This document shows, piece after piece, positions 30,847-40,126 of a stretch of DNA of 64,000 bases. Origin of the DNA: Geodermatophilus aquaeductus (GTDB lineage Bacteria > Actinomycetota > Actinomycetes > Mycobacteriales > Geodermatophilaceae); contig NZ_FXTJ01000008.1 in assembly GCF_900182545.1 (NCBI RefSeq), positions 62,001-126,000 of the forward strand, given 5' to 3'. Under the pieces are notes generated by a model. It did not search any database. It was not told the DNA's origin and was given only the letters and a program-made list of their open reading frames with translations. Position numbers and translations under genes: made by a program. Every line of letters starts with the position of its first letter. The stretch's first letter is position 1.

Positions 30847-32078
30847 GGCCCGCGTCGACCGGTGCCGCGGCGCCGCCGGACGAGGGCGACGGCGGGGACG
30901 AGGGTCAGCGCCGAGAGGACCGTGCCGACGGCGGCCGGGCCGGCCGCCCCGAGGGCGGAACCGAGGGTGTGTCCGGCGGTCCACGAGCCGGCCGCGGTGC
31001 CGAGGTTGTAGGCCGCGACCGACATCGCCACCCCGAGGGTCGGTGCCACGCCGGCGAACCGGACGGCCAGCGCCGACAGCACCGGGTTGGCGCTGAGGCC
31101 CACGAGGCCGAGCAGCGCGACGAGCACCACCGTGGGCACCGCCAGCGGGGACAGCAGCGTGATCGCCAGCAGCACGACGGCCGTCACGGCGGGGACGGCG
31201 ATCGTCGTCGCGTGCGGGTGGACGTCGCCGAGCCGCCCGCCCACGACGGTGCCGACCAGGGAGCCGACACCGAAGCCGACGAGCACCAGCGGCACCAGCG
31301 CGGCGGCAAGCCCGGCCCGGTCGGTCAGCAGCGGCGAGACGTAGGAGTACGCCGAGAGCACGCCGCCGGTCGTGGTCGCGCAGGCGGCCAGCACCAGCCA
31401 CAGCCGTCCCGAGCGCAGCGCGCCCAGCTCCGAGCGCAGGGACACCGCCTGCTGAGCGGGGGCGTCCCGCGGCACCTGCCGGGCGACGAGCGCGACGGCG
31501 GCGACCGCGAGCACGGCGAGCGCCCAGAACGGGCCGCGCCAGCCGGTCAGCTGCCCGGCGAACGCGCCCAGCGGCACCCCGAGGACGTTGGCCAGCATGC
31601 CGCCGGCGCCCACCAGGCCCAGCGCGCGGGCCCCGGCTCCGGGACCGGCGGCGCGGGTGGCCACCACCGAGGCCACCGACCAGAACGCCCCGGCCGCCCA
31701 GGCGGTGACGAAGCGGGCGCCGAGCAGCAGCGGGAAGCTCGAGCCGAGGGCGACGACGACGTGCCCGGCCGCGAACACGACCAGGGCGAGCATCAGCGTC
31801 GTCCGCTGCGGCATCCGCCGGGTCAGCACCGCCATCGCCGGCGAGCCGACGATCATCCCGGCGGCGAAGACCGTGATGAGCAGCCCGGCCTGCGCCACGG
31901 TCACCCGCAGGTCGCCGGCGATCTCCGGCAGCAGGCCGGCCACCACGAACTCGGTGGTGAGCATGAGGAAGGTGCCGGCGGCGAGGACGTACACGACCAG
32001 CGGGAGCGGCCCCCGCGCGGCCGGGCCGGCGGGCGGTGCCGCCGGCCCGGCGCGGTGCGTCAGCTGGTCCGAGGTCAC
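30825..32078 (-). CDS. MFS drug exporter (Cml/DHA1-like)
   Basis: 417-residue 12-helix major facilitator. The early motif [16 protein letters not shown] and [25 protein letters not shown] are typical of the DHA1 branch that includes chloramphenicol and arabinose-type exporters (CmlR, AraJ). Proton-driven export of a small hydrophobic molecule is likely, with the substrate unknown. The GTG start overlaps the stop of the upstream alcohol dehydrogenase gene (GTGA), so the exporter and enzyme are co-translated. The 3' end overlaps the convergent DHFR-like gene by 22 bases. Confidence 0.88.
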   Translation of the reverse strand: MTSDQLTHRAGPAAPPAGPAARGPLPLVVYVLAAGTFLMLTTEFVVAGLLPEIAGDLRVTVAQAGLLITVFAAGMIVGSPAMAVLTRRMPQRTTLMLALVVFAAGHVVVALGSSFPLLLGARFVTAWAAGAFWSVASVVATRAAGPGAGARALGLVGAGGMLANVLGVPLGAFAGQLTGWRGPFWALAVLAVAAVALVARQVPRDAPAQQAVSLRSELGALRSGRLWLVLAACATTTGGVLSAYSYVSPLLTDRAGLAAALVPLVLVGFGVGSLVGTVVGGRLGDVHPHATTIAVPAVTAVVLLAITLLSPLAVPTVVLVALLGLVGLSANPVLSALAVRFAGVAPTLGVAMSVAAYNLGTAAGSWTAGHTLGSALGAAGPAAVGTVLSALTLVPAVALVRRRRGTGRRGPQWRVGR

Positions 32079-33115
32079 AGCAGGGTCGAGGCGTCGATGA
32101 CGAACCGGTAGCGGACGTCGGAGGCGAGCACGCGCTCGTAGGCCTCGTTGACCCGGTCGGCGGGGATGACCTCGACCTCGGCGCCGATGCCGTGGGCGGC
32201 GCAGAAGTCGAGCATCTCCTGGGTCTCGGCGATGCCGCCGATCATCGAGCCGGCGTAGGAGCGGCGGCCGCCGATCAGCGACATCGCGTTCAGGCTCAGC
32301 GGCTCGGCGGGCGCGCCGACGTTGACCAGCGTGCCGTCGACGGCCAGCAGGGAGAGGTACGCGTCGACGTCGATCGTCGCGCTGACGGTGTTGACGATCA
32401 GGTCGAACCGGCCGGCCAGCGCGGAGAACGTGCCCGGGTCGCCGGTGGCGAAGTAGGCGTCGGCGCCGAGCCGGAGCCCGTCCTCCTGCTTCTTCAGCGA
32501 CTGCGACAGCACGGTCACCTCCGCACCCATGGCGTGCGCGAGCTGGACGGCCATGTGGCCCAGGCCGCCGAGGCCGACGACGGCGACCCGGCGGCCCGGC
32601 CCGGCGCCCCAGCGGCGCAGCGGGGACCACGTGGTGATGCCGGCGCACAGCAGCGGCGCGGCCGCGGCGGGGTCGATGCCGTCGGGCACGCGCAGGACGT
32701 AGCCGGCGTCGACCACGACGTGCGTGGAGTAGCCGCCCTGGGTGGTGGTGCCGTCCCGGTCGGTGCCGGCGTACGTGGGGACCATGCCGTCGAGGCAGTA
32801 CTGCTCGTCGCCGTTGCGGCAGTTGGCGCACTCGCCGCACGAGTTCACCATGCAGCCGACGCCGACCCGGTCGCCGACGCGGTGGGTGCCGACGTCGGCA
32901 CCCACCGCGGTGACGACGCCGACGATCTCGTGGCCGGGGACGACGGGAAAGGGCTGGGGACCCCAGTCGCCGTTGACGGTGTGGATGTCGGAGTGGCAGA
33001 TGCCGGCGTACTCGATCTCGATGAGCACGTCGGAGGGGCCGACGTCGCGGCGCTCGATGGTGGTGGGGGCCAGGGGCTCGCCGGCGGCGGGGGCGGCGTA
33101 GGCGGGGACGCGCAT
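32075..33115 (-). CDS. Zinc alcohol dehydrogenase (YahK/CAD-like)
   Basis: 346-residue NADP(H)-dependent zinc MDR reducing aldehydes. Catalytic zinc ligands lie in GICHSDIHT (Cys) and PGHEIVG (His-Glu); the structural zinc site is the four-Cys lobe [15 protein letters not shown]; the cofactor loop is [17 protein letters not shown]. This is the cinnamyl-alcohol-dehydrogenase/YahK branch with broad aldehyde range. It forms a block with the downstream exporter (four-base overlap) and the cupin gene upstream (19-bp gap). Confidence 0.94.
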   Translation of the reverse strand: MRVPAYAAPAAGEPLAPTTIERRDVGPSDVLIEIEYAGICHSDIHTVNGDWGPQPFPVVPGHEIVGVVTAVGADVGTHRVGDRVGVGCMVNSCGECANCRNGDEQYCLDGMVPTYAGTDRDGTTTQGGYSTHVVVDAGYVLRVPDGIDPAAAAPLLCAGITTWSPLRRWGAGPGRRVAVVGLGGLGHMAVQLAHAMGAEVTVLSQSLKKQEDGLRLGADAYFATGDPGTFSALAGRFDLIVNTVSATIDVDAYLSLLAVDGTLVNVGAPAEPLSLNAMSLIGGRRSYAGSMIGGIAETQEMLDFCAAHGIGAEVEVIPADRVNEAYERVLASDVRYRFVIDASTLL

Positions 33116-33134
33116 GGGGGAGGACTCCTCGGGA

Positions 33135-33545
33135 TCAGCGGGGGGAGGGGGAGGCGGCGTACTCGTCGTCGGTGACGGGGGTCAGCCAGTGGACGACGTC
33201 GTGCTCGGCGTCGCCCTCGTTGATGGCCAGGTGGACCATGAGCCGGTCGGGCGCGGCGCCGTGCCAGTGCTCCTCGCCGGCCTCGAACAGGACGCGGTCG
33301 CCGGGGCGGATGACCTCGACCGGCCCGCCGCGGCGCTGGCACAGGCCCACGCCCTCGGTGACGAAGACGGTCTGGCCCAGCGGGTGGCGGTGCCAGTGGG
33401 TGCGCGCGCCGGGCGTGAAGTGCACCCGGTTGGCGGTGACCCGCGACGGGGCGGGCGCGGCGGCGACGGCGTCGATGTACACGTCGCCGGTGAACCACTC
33501 GGCGGGACCCGTGACGGTCGCGATCGAGCTGCGGGTGATCTGCAC
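33135..33545 (-). CDS. Cupin domain protein
   Basis: 136-residue single-domain cupin. Motif 1 is [22 protein letters not shown] (metal His ligands) and motif 2 [17 protein letters not shown]. The closest style is the carboxymuconolactone-decarboxylase-associated or quercetinase-like small cupins often placed beside alcohol dehydrogenases. It may bind a metal and a small aldehyde or organic acid. It lies between two zinc dehydrogenase genes, 10 bp from the upstream one, and is clearly in the same operon. Confidence 0.9.
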   Translation of the reverse strand: MQITRSSIATVTGPAEWFTGDVYIDAVAAAPAPSRVTANRVHFTPGARTHWHRHPLGQTVFVTEGVGLCQRRGGPVEVIRPGDRVLFEAGEEHWHGAAPDRLMVHLAINEGDAEHDVVHWLTPVTDDEYAASPSPR

Positions 33546-33555
33546 GGGACCCTCC

Positions 33556-34578
33556 TCAGGGACGCAGCAGCGTCTTGATCGCGCGCCGCTCGTCCATGGC
33601 GCGGTAGCCCTCGGCGGCCTGCTCGAGCGGCAGCTCCAGGTCGAAGACGCGGCCGGGGTCGATGGCCCGGGTCGTGATCAGCTCGATGAGCTCGGGCAGG
33701 AACCGGCGGACCGGCGCGGGGCCGCCGTGCAGGTGGACGCCGGAGAAGAACAGCTCGTCGCCGGGCAGGGCGACGTCGTGGGCGACGCCGACGTAGCCGA
33801 CGTGCCCGCCGGGGCGGGTGGCCCGGATGGCCTGCATCATCGACTCCTGGGTGCCGACGGCCTCGATGACCGAGTGCGCGCCCAGCCCGCCGGTGAGCTC
33901 CTCGAGCTCGGCCACGCCCTCGTCGCCGCGGGTGGTCACGACGTCGGTGGCGCCGAACTCGCGGGCCAGGGCCTGGCGGTCGGCGTGCCGGCTGAAGACG
34001 ACGATCCGCTCGGCGCCGAGCTGCCTCGCGGCGAGCACGCCGAGCAGGCCGACGGCGCCGTCGCCGACGACGGCGACCGTCCTCCCCGGGCCGGCCTCGG
34101 CGGCGACGGCGGCGAACCAGCCGGTGCCGAGCACGTCGGAGGCGGCCAGCAGGCCCGGGACGAGGTCGTCGGACGGCGTGTCGGGGGTGGCGACGAGCGT
34201 GCCGTCGGCCAGCGGGACGCGGGCGTACTCGGCCTGCGTGCCGATCGCGCCCATGGGCTCGGCGTGCACGCAGCGGGACTGGTAGCCGGCGCGGCAGATC
34301 TCGCAGGTGTTGTCCGAGGCGAAGAACGACCCGACGACGAACTGGCCGGGCTGCAGCATCGTCACCGCGCTGCCGACCTCCTCGACGACGCCCACGTACT
34401 CGTGGCCCATCGGGGTCGGGCCGGCCACCGCCTCGATGCCTCGATAGGGCCACAGGTCGGAGCCGCACACGCAGGTGGCGGCCAGCCGGATGACGGCGTC
34501 GGTGGGCTGCTCGATCGTCGGGTCGGGACGCTGCTCGACGCGGACGTCGCCGGGGGCGTGGAGGACGGCTGCTCGCAT
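33556..34578 (-). CDS. Zinc-dependent alcohol dehydrogenase (MDR)
   Basis: 340-residue medium-chain zinc dehydrogenase. Zinc ligands in CVCGSDLW and MGHEYVG; a lobe with fewer structural-zinc Cys (NTCEICRAGYQSRC); cofactor loop VVGDGAVGLLGVLAARQLGA. The group (glutathione-independent formaldehyde/threonine-type dehydrogenases) typically oxidises alcohols with NAD. Divergent from the regulator at 34682 across 103 bp with several palindromes, so this whole alcohol dehydrogenase-cupin-dehydrogenase-exporter operon is probably controlled by that regulator. Start is ATG 34578. Confidence 0.93.
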   Translation of the reverse strand: MRAAVLHAPGDVRVEQRPDPTIEQPTDAVIRLAATCVCGSDLWPYRGIEAVAGPTPMGHEYVGVVEEVGSAVTMLQPGQFVVGSFFASDNTCEICRAGYQSRCVHAEPMGAIGTQAEYARVPLADGTLVATPDTPSDDLVPGLLAASDVLGTGWFAAVAAEAGPGRTVAVVGDGAVGLLGVLAARQLGAERIVVFSRHADRQALAREFGATDVVTTRGDEGVAELEELTGGLGAHSVIEAVGTQESMMQAIRATRPGGHVGYVGVAHDVALPGDELFFSGVHLHGGPAPVRRFLPELIELITTRAIDPGRVFDLELPLEQAAEGYRAMDERRAIKTLLRP

Positions 34579-34681
34579 GGGTTCCACGGAACGCCCCCGG
34601 GCCCGCGCGTGGGAGGGCGGATCTGTGGGGGGTAGGAGCTCGACCCCCCTCCGGCGGCGCGGCGACGTAGCGTCGACGGGC
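34579..34681. promoter_or_regulatory. Divergent control region with three palindromes
   Basis: Contains GTTCC-AC-GGAAC (34581-34592), a 7-bp inverted repeat GGGGGGT/ACCCCCC (34627-34633 with 34643-34649) and CGACG-TAG-CGTCG (34663-34675). TAGCGT (34668-34673) lies eight bases before the regulator's GTG, a leaderless promoter geometry; the last palindrome overlaps it, which would suit autorepression. Confidence 0.5.
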
Positions 34682-35587
34682 GTGGACAACCGCGCCGACA
34701 TCCGCGACTTCCTCACCAGCCGGCGGGCCCGGATCACGCCCGAGCGGGCGGGGCTGCTCCCGGGCGGTGGCCGGCGGCGGGTGCCCGGTCTGCGCCGCGA
34801 GGAGGTCGCGGTCCTCGCCGGGGTGAGCACCGACTGGTACACCCGCCTGGAGAAGGGCCACATCGCCGGCGTCTCCGAGGACGTCCTGGAGGCCGTCGCC
34901 CGCGCGCTGCAGCTGGACGAGGCCGAGCGGACCCACCTGTTCAACCTGGCCCGCGCCGCCGCCCGGCCGGCCCGCACCCCGCAGCGCCGCAGCCGGGCCC
35001 AGCTCCCGCCGCGCGTGCAGTGGATGCTGGACTCGATGACGGCGTCGGCCGCGTTCGTCGCCAACGGCCGGCTCGACATCCTGGCGACCAACCCCCTCGG
35101 GCGGGCACTGCACTCCCCGCTCTTCGCCGGCCCGCGGCGGCCGGCGAACTTCGCCCGCTTCCAGTTCCTCGACCCGGCGGCGCACGACTTCTACGAGGAC
35201 TGGGCGGGCGCGGCCAACGTCACCGTCGCCCTGCTGCGCGCCGAGGCCGGCCGCCGTCCGCACGACGCGCACCTGCGCGAGCTCGTCGGGGAGCTGTCCA
35301 CGGTCAGCGAGGAGTTCCGGACCCGCTGGGCCGCGCACGACGTCCGCATCCACCACCACGGCGTCAAGCAGTTCCGCCACCCCGCCGTCGGCGGGCTCGA
35401 GCTCAACTACTGCACGCTCGAGCTGCCCGCCGAGGACAGCGCGGACCTGCGCCTGACCATCTACACCGCCGTCCCCGGGTCACCGTCGGAGGACGGCCTC
35501 AAGCTGCTGGCCAGCTGGGCGGCGTCGGCGGGGGAGGAGCAGGCAGGGGAGCAGCAGGCGGGGGGCCGGACGGGCGACCGCGTCTGA
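34682..35587 (+). CDS. MmyB-type helix-turn-helix regulator
   Basis: 301-residue transcription factor. An Xre/Cro-type HTH occupies about residues 5-75 (RREEVAVLAGVSTDWYTRLEKG), followed by a PAS-like ligand-binding domain of the MmyB/MLTR type (NGRLDILATNPLGRALHSPLF, FYEDWAGAANVTVALLRAEAGR, then FRTRWAAHDVR). In this family the binding domain is thought to hold a fatty acid or small ligand, and the gene usually sits divergent from the dehydrogenase it controls, as here. The C-terminal ~20 residues are a Gln/Gly tail. Start is GTG 34682, probably leaderless. Confidence 0.92.
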   Translation: MDNRADIRDFLTSRRARITPERAGLLPGGGRRRVPGLRREEVAVLAGVSTDWYTRLEKGHIAGVSEDVLEAVARALQLDEAERTHLFNLARAAARPARTPQRRSRAQLPPRVQWMLDSMTASAAFVANGRLDILATNPLGRALHSPLFAGPRRPANFARFQFLDPAAHDFYEDWAGAANVTVALLRAEAGRRPHDAHLRELVGELSTVSEEFRTRWAAHDVRIHHHGVKQFRHPAVGGLELNYCTLELPAEDSADLRLTIYTAVPGSPSEDGLKLLASWAASAGEEQAGEQQAGGRTGDRV

Positions 35588-35626
35588 CCGTCCGCGTCCG
35601 GCCGTCCACGGCCGACCGCCTGCGGC

Positions 35627-36544
35627 TCACCCGACGGGCAGCGCGGCGAGCCGGGCGGCCAGCTCGGCGTTGCGGCGCAGGAACGGTGCCCACCCGGCCG
35701 GCGCGCGGGTGCCGGCCGAGGTCCGGGTGCAGGACTCCTGCTCCCAGCCGTGCAGCCGGCCGGTGCGGAAGCGCAGCCGCACGAGGACGTCGCCGGTCCA
35801 GCCGGTGACGTCCTCGTCGCTCCTCCCCGCGGGCGCGGTGACCCGCTGCGGCGCCGTCACCCACTCGACGGCCTCGATCTCCTCCTGGATCCGGGCGGCG
35901 GCCTCGTAGGCCTGCACCGCCGCGGCGGCGTCCCGCCGGGCGGCCAGCGCCGTCAGCGCGCCGGCGACCGCCCGGGGCTCGCGGTCGAGCACCGCGGTCA
36001 CCGCGGCGGCGAGCTCGGCGACGGGGGCGTCCTGCGCGCCGCGCAGCCGCGCCAGCTCCCGCTCGCCGGCGCTGCGGGCCGGCCCGGCGCGGCCGAGCGG
36101 GTACACCCGGTCCAGTCCGGAGACCGCCAGCCGCGCCCGGCGGCTGCCGAGGTAGGGGCCGAAGACGCGGACGCCGGGCGCCGGCCGCTGCACGGGCACG
36201 ACGCCGAGGGCCGGGGCCTCCGGGGAGGGGTCGAGCCGGATGCCGACGGGGACCTCCAGGCCGCCGGCGATCCGGTTCCACGGCGGGAGCGAGCGCTCCA
36301 GCAGGTTGCGCTCGGCCCACGCGGCCTCGTGCGCGGAGTCGCAGACCAGCGCCTCGATCCGGGCGACCCGGACCACCATCCGCCGCAGGTGGCGACGGTC
36401 GCGCAGGTCGCCCCAGTAGGAGCCGACCCGGCGGCGCAGGTCCCCGGCGCGGCCGACGTAGAGCACGCGGCCGGCGCCGTCCCGGAAGCGGTACACGCCC
36501 GGGGCGGTCGGGAGCGCGGCGACGGCGTCCGGTCGGGCGGGCAC
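35627..36544 (-). CDS. GIY-YIG nuclease with UVR-like motif (short UvrC-like)
   Basis: 305-residue protein resembling only the N-terminal part of UvrC. The GIY-YIG domain (APGVYRFRDGAGRVLYVGRAGDLRRRVGSYW, residues ~14-45) is followed by an Arg-rich segment and a conserved Glu in the catalytic region (ERNLLERSLPPWN). A UVR-like helical motif (VQAYEAAARIQEEIEAVEWV) lies near residue 220. The RNase H-like and helix-hairpin-helix halves of UvrC are absent, so this is not the normal excinuclease; the Cho-type single-incision nuclease is the nearest role. GTG 36544 is chosen as start since it precedes the domain closely. Confidence 0.8.
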   Translation of the reverse strand: MPARPDAVAALPTAPGVYRFRDGAGRVLYVGRAGDLRRRVGSYWGDLRDRRHLRRMVVRVARIEALVCDSAHEAAWAERNLLERSLPPWNRIAGGLEVPVGIRLDPSPEAPALGVVPVQRPAPGVRVFGPYLGSRRARLAVSGLDRVYPLGRAGPARSAGERELARLRGAQDAPVAELAAAVTAVLDREPRAVAGALTALAARRDAAAAVQAYEAAARIQEEIEAVEWVTAPQRVTAPAGRSDEDVTGWTGDVLVRLRFRTGRLHGWEQESCTRTSAGTRAPAGWAPFLRRNAELAARLAALPVG

Positions 36545-36615
36545 GCGCCCATGGTGCGCACGCCGCCTCCCGGGGCGGCGGCGCCGCGCCCCACCTGCCC
36601 CGGGCGTCCCACCCG

Positions 36616-37692
36616 TCACTGGGCGAGGGCGTCAGGCGCCAGCCAGGCGAGCAGGCGCCCCCGCGACCAGCAGCGGCCCACGGCCTCGACCGACAGCGAG
36701 CCGTGCCGGAGCACCGCCAGCCCCACGATGCTGTGGCCCGACGCGGGGCGGTCGCCCATCGTCGGGACCGCCGGGGCCACCCCGACCCCCTCCGCCGACA
36801 CCCACGCCACCGGCCGGTCCGTCGCCGCCGCGTCCAGGCGCTGCAGGAAGCGCAGCCGGTCCTCCGGCCGCAGGGACGACAGCGCCCACGCCGTCGTGAC
36901 GACGGGCAGGGCGCCGGCGGGCACCCGCGCGAGGGCGTCGGGGAGCACGTCGACGGCGTCGCCCCGCAGCAGCAGCGGGCGTACCGACGCGGTCAGCGCG
37001 ATCTCCGCGTCGAGCCGCGCGCGTTCCTCCGGCCGGTCCGGCGGCAGGCAGGCGCGCAGCCACCGGGCGTCGTCCGCGTCGGTGACGTCGAGCGGGTCGG
37101 CGTCGACGCCGATGCGGGCGACGACCTCGGGTACCGCCCGCGCCGGGACGGGCCGGTCTCCCACGGTCGCGCACGAGTGCTGCACGGGGGAGGACGGGTC
37201 GCCCAGCGGCGGTCCGTCGCCGTGGGCGATGCCGACGCGGTCGACGACCAGCCCCATCCCGGCGGGGCTGCCGACGTCCACCAGGCCGACCGCGTCCGCG
37301 CCCACCCGGCGCGCCGCCTCGGCGATCGCCGGGTACAGCACGGCGCAGGGCCCGGTCCCGTCGAGGCGCGGCCGCCGGCGCCCGGCGATCTCCGCGACCG
37401 CGTCCGACATGCCGACGAGGGTGTCGACCGCCGCGCCGGCGGCGGCGTCGCCGTCCGCCGCGGCGGAGGCCGCCGCGAGGGCCGGGGCGCGTCCGGCGAG
37501 GGCGAGGTCGTGCAGCGCGGCCAGCACCGACGCGGGGGACCGCCGGCGCGCCGGCACCGCCTCGAGGGCGCGCAGCGCCGCGTCGGAGTCCCCGAGGGCG
37601 GCGGCGACACGGCGGTACAGCGGCGAGGTCCCGGCGTCCTCCGCGAACCGCCGGTACACCTCGGCGAGGGAACGGCTCCGCCCCCCGGTCAC
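36616..37692 (-). CDS. DUF2332 family protein
   Basis: 358-residue protein of the actinobacterial DUF2332 group, recognised from the layout SLAEVYRRFAEDAGTSPLYRRVAAAL at the start, then LDGTGPCAVLYPAIAEAARR, DVGSPAGMGLVVDRV and WLRACLPPDRPEERARLDAEIALT. Function unknown; a class I methyltransferase-like fold is possible (Gly-rich LVDVGSPAGMGLVVD). GTG start preceded by GGGAGGT. No signal peptide. Neighbours on the minus strand are a GIY-YIG gene and DUF4326, with no clear functional link. Confidence 0.82.
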   Translation of the reverse strand: MTGGRSRSLAEVYRRFAEDAGTSPLYRRVAAALGDSDAALRALEAVPARRRSPASVLAALHDLALAGRAPALAAASAAADGDAAAGAAVDTLVGMSDAVAEIAGRRRPRLDGTGPCAVLYPAIAEAARRVGADAVGLVDVGSPAGMGLVVDRVGIAHGDGPPLGDPSSPVQHSCATVGDRPVPARAVPEVVARIGVDADPLDVTDADDARWLRACLPPDRPEERARLDAEIALTASVRPLLLRGDAVDVLPDALARVPAGALPVVTTAWALSSLRPEDRLRFLQRLDAAATDRPVAWVSAEGVGVAPAVPTMGDRPASGHSIVGLAVLRHGSLSVEAVGRCWSRGRLLAWLAPDALAQ

Positions 37693-37757
37693 GGCACCTC
37701 CCGCGTCGGCCCTCGCATCCCGGCGGTCGGGACGCCCCACTCTGGCAGGCGAGGGCC

Positions 37758-38153
37758 CTACCGCAGGGCGGGCGCCCGGTTGGCCAGCTCGAGGAGCACG
37801 TCGGCGTGGCACGGCTCGTCGACCGGGCACCAGCACGCCAGGTCCCGGCCGGCGAGCAGCCGGCGGGCCTGCTCGGCGTGGGCGCTCATGGCCCACCGGC
37901 GGTACCACGCGACGGCGGTCGCCCGGTCGGGGCAGCGGACCACGCGGACCCCGTCGTCGTGGACGCCGGGCTCGCGGTGGGTGGGGAGGGGCCAGCCCGT
38001 GCCGTCGTCGTCGTCACAGCCGGCCGGCCACATGTAGGTCCCGCCCACCCGGAACGGGTTGCCCCAGCGCGACGGCCGGGCGACGACGACGGTGCCCGGC
38101 GGCTTGCGCCAGCCGCGTGCCCGGGAGAGCTGCACGCGCCGCGGGGTCCTCAT
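37758..38153 (-). CDS. DUF4326 domain protein
   Basis: 131-residue protein of the DUF4326 family found in actinobacteria and phages: RPSRWGNPFRVGG near the start and a DLACWCPVDEPCHADVLLELAN end with two conserved cysteines are the hallmarks. Function unknown. ATG 38153 gives the normal length; a GTG-type extension upstream is not needed. It could be phage-derived. Confidence 0.85.
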   Translation of the reverse strand: MRTPRRVQLSRARGWRKPPGTVVVARPSRWGNPFRVGGTYMWPAGCDDDDGTGWPLPTHREPGVHDDGVRVVRCPDRATAVAWYRRWAMSAHAEQARRLLAGRDLACWCPVDEPCHADVLLELANRAPALR

Positions 38154-38320
38154 GCGCCGATGCTGCTCCCGGGGTGTGACAGGACCGGCCCGGCGCCCCC
38201 GGCACACTGGGCGGGCCGGGCCGACGCCCGGCGCGCACCGAGGAGGCCCCCATCCCCACCGACCAGATCCTGGACGAGGCGGCGCGGGTCGCCGACCTGC
38301 TGCTCGAGGTCCAGACGCGG

Positions 38321-39466
38321 GTGAACGCCCAGATCGACGACACGCTCTCGGACCTGCTGCCCGGCGTCCGGCAGCAGCTCGGGCTCGCGCCGGATGGCGA
38401 CGCCGACCTGTCCGGCCTGGTCAACGCCCGGATCACCGGCCTGAGCGTCGTCGTCACCCCGGCGTCGGTGGCCACCGTGGTGCCGCTGTCGGAGGCGTCG
38501 GCCGCCACCACCGGGGCCGCCCGCCGCGCCGTCACCCGCATCCTCACCGGCGACGACGACCGCCTCGCCGTCATCGCCGGCCCCTGCTCGATCCACGACC
38601 CGGCCGCCGCGCTCGAGTACGCCGCCTTCCTCGCCCGGATGCGGGAGCGGCACGGCGGCGACCTCGAGATCCTCATGCGCACCTACACCGAGAAGCCGCG
38701 CACCGAGGTCGACTGGAAGGGCTTCGCCTACGACCCGTTCCTCGACGGGTCGAGCCGGATCAGCGTCGGCCTGGTGGCCACCCGCATGCTCATGGCCCGC
38801 ATCACCGACCTCGGCGTCCCGGTGGCGGCCGAGCCGCTGAACGCGCTCACCCCGCAGTACGTCAACGGCCTGGTCACCTACAACGGCGTCGGCGCCCGCA
38901 ACGTCACCGACCAGACCGCGCGCGAGCGGGTGTCGGGCTTCTCGTCGGTCGTCGGCTTCAAGAACTCGCCCGAGGGCAGCATCGACGCCGCGATCTCGGC
39001 CGTGCTCACCGCGCGGGCGCCGCACGAGTTCCTCGGCGTCGACGCCCACGGGGTGTCCGCGCAGCTGTCGACCACCGGCAACGACACCGCGCACGTCATC
39101 CTCCGTGGGGACAAGGACGGCCCCAACTACTCGGCCGCGCACGTCGCGGAGACGAAGCGGAGGCTCGCGGCCCGCGGGCTGCCCGAGGTGGTCGTCGTCG
39201 ACGCCTCGCACGGCAACAGCCTCAAGGACCACCGCCGTCAGCCCGGCGTCGTGCGGGACCTGGCCGGTCAGGTCGCCGGCGGGGAGCAGGCGATCCGCGG
39301 GGTGATGATCGAGAGCAACCTCGTGGCCGGCCGGCAGGACCTCGACCAGCGGCACCCCGAGCGGCTGGAGTACGGCGTGAGCGTCACCGACTCCTGCGTC
39401 GACCCCGCCACCACCGAGGAGATGCTGGCGGAGCTCGCCGGTGCGGTGCGCGCGCGCCGCGGCTGA
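38321..39466 (+). CDS. 3-deoxy-7-phosphoheptulonate synthase, type I (AroFGH)
   Basis: 381-residue DAHP synthase condensing PEP and erythrose-4-phosphate, entry to the shikimate pathway. Type I signatures are present: AGPCSIHDPAAALEYA, MRTYTEKPRTEVDWKG, AEPLNALTPQY, VGFKNSPEG and GVMIESNLVAGRQ. GTG 38321 is the first ordinary start, but 23 coding-like codons lie in frame upstream (from 38252) behind an AGGAGG six bases before ATC, so the true start may be that ATC. The full protein would then be 404 residues. Confidence 0.93.
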   Translation: MNAQIDDTLSDLLPGVRQQLGLAPDGDADLSGLVNARITGLSVVVTPASVATVVPLSEASAATTGAARRAVTRILTGDDDRLAVIAGPCSIHDPAAALEYAAFLARMRERHGGDLEILMRTYTEKPRTEVDWKGFAYDPFLDGSSRISVGLVATRMLMARITDLGVPVAAEPLNALTPQYVNGLVTYNGVGARNVTDQTARERVSGFSSVVGFKNSPEGSIDAAISAVLTARAPHEFLGVDAHGVSAQLSTTGNDTAHVILRGDKDGPNYSAAHVAETKRRLAARGLPEVVVVDASHGNSLKDHRRQPGVVRDLAGQVAGGEQAIRGVMIESNLVAGRQDLDQRHPERLEYGVSVTDSCVDPATTEEMLAELAGAVRARRG

Positions 39467-39471
39467 GGCCC

Positions 39472-39503
39472 TTGACGGCGGGAATTGAACCGCTGTTCGA
39501 TTC
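39472..39503 (+). promoter_or_regulatory. Promoter and TetR operator
   Basis: -35 TTGACG (39472-39477) and -10 TTCGAT (39496-39501) with 18 bases between. A 22-bp near-perfect inverted repeat, GAATTGAAC-CGCT-GTTCGATTC (39482-39503, one mismatch), covers the spacer and -10. The GTG of the tetR gene is seven bases after the -10, so the message is probably leaderless and autorepressed. Confidence 0.6.
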
Positions 39504-39508
39504 GTGAC

Positions 39509-40126
39509 GTGGGTCGCACTCCGGGCGCGACCGCGGCGGGTACGCGCGAGCGGCTGCTGCGGGCGGCCGCCGACGTCTTCGCCCGCCGGGGCTACGAGGG
39601 CACGCGCGTGTCCGACCTGGCCGAGGCCGCCGGCCTGAGCAACGGCGCTCTCTACGCGCACTTCGGCTCGCGCGCGACCCTGCTCGCCGACGCCCTGCGC
39701 GTGCACGGCCGGCGGCTGCTCGCCGACCTCGCCGCCGCCGATCCGGACCGCTCGGTCGCCGACCTGCTGCGCGCCAGCGGTCGCACGCTGCGCCGCAGGC
39801 GGGACGCCGACGGCGAGCTGCTGGTCGAGGCGCTGGTCGCCGCGCGCCGCGACGACGACGTCGTCCCGCTGGTCCGCGCCCACGTGCACGAGCGCGCCGC
39901 GTGGCTGGCCGACCTGGTCCGCCGCGGTCAGCGCGACGGCGAGATCGACGCCGCGCTGTCGCCGCACGCCGTCGCGCACCTGTGCCTGTCGCTCGCCGTC
40001 GGCACCGCCCTCGTCGGCCCCGACATCGACCCGGTCGACGACGCGGAGTGGACGGCGCTGGTCGCCCGCCTCGTCGCCGGTCTCGCGCCCGTCCGCACCA
40101 CCGACGCCCTGGGGAGCCGCTCGTGA
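39509..40126 (+). CDS. TetR family regulator of the ferredoxin-P450 operon
   Basis: 205-residue regulator. The N-terminal HTH (TRERLLRAAADVFARRGYEGTRVSDLAEAAGLSNGALYAHFGSR) is a textbook TetR_N domain with a YxHF recognition end; the C-terminal ligand domain is Leu/Ala/Arg rich with no recognised ligand. Its stop overlaps the ferredoxin start (GTGA). The GTG at 39509 is preferred over a TTG at 39485 because the latter lies in the operator. It likely represses itself and the downstream genes until a P450 substrate or related molecule binds. Confidence 0.93.
   Translation: MGRTPGATAAGTRERLLRAAADVFARRGYEGTRVSDLAEAAGLSNGALYAHFGSRATLLADALRVHGRRLLADLAAADPDRSVADLLRASGRTLRRRRDADGELLVEALVAARRDDDVVPLVRAHVHERAAWLADLVRRGQRDGEIDAALSPHAVAHLCLSLAVGTALVGPDIDPVDDAEWTALVARLVAGLAPVRTTDALGSRS

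Noticed and set aside
35599..35614. Hairpin CGGCCGT-CC-ACGGCCG after the MmyB gene as a terminator
   Set aside because: Short stem with a two-base loop; too weak to call.
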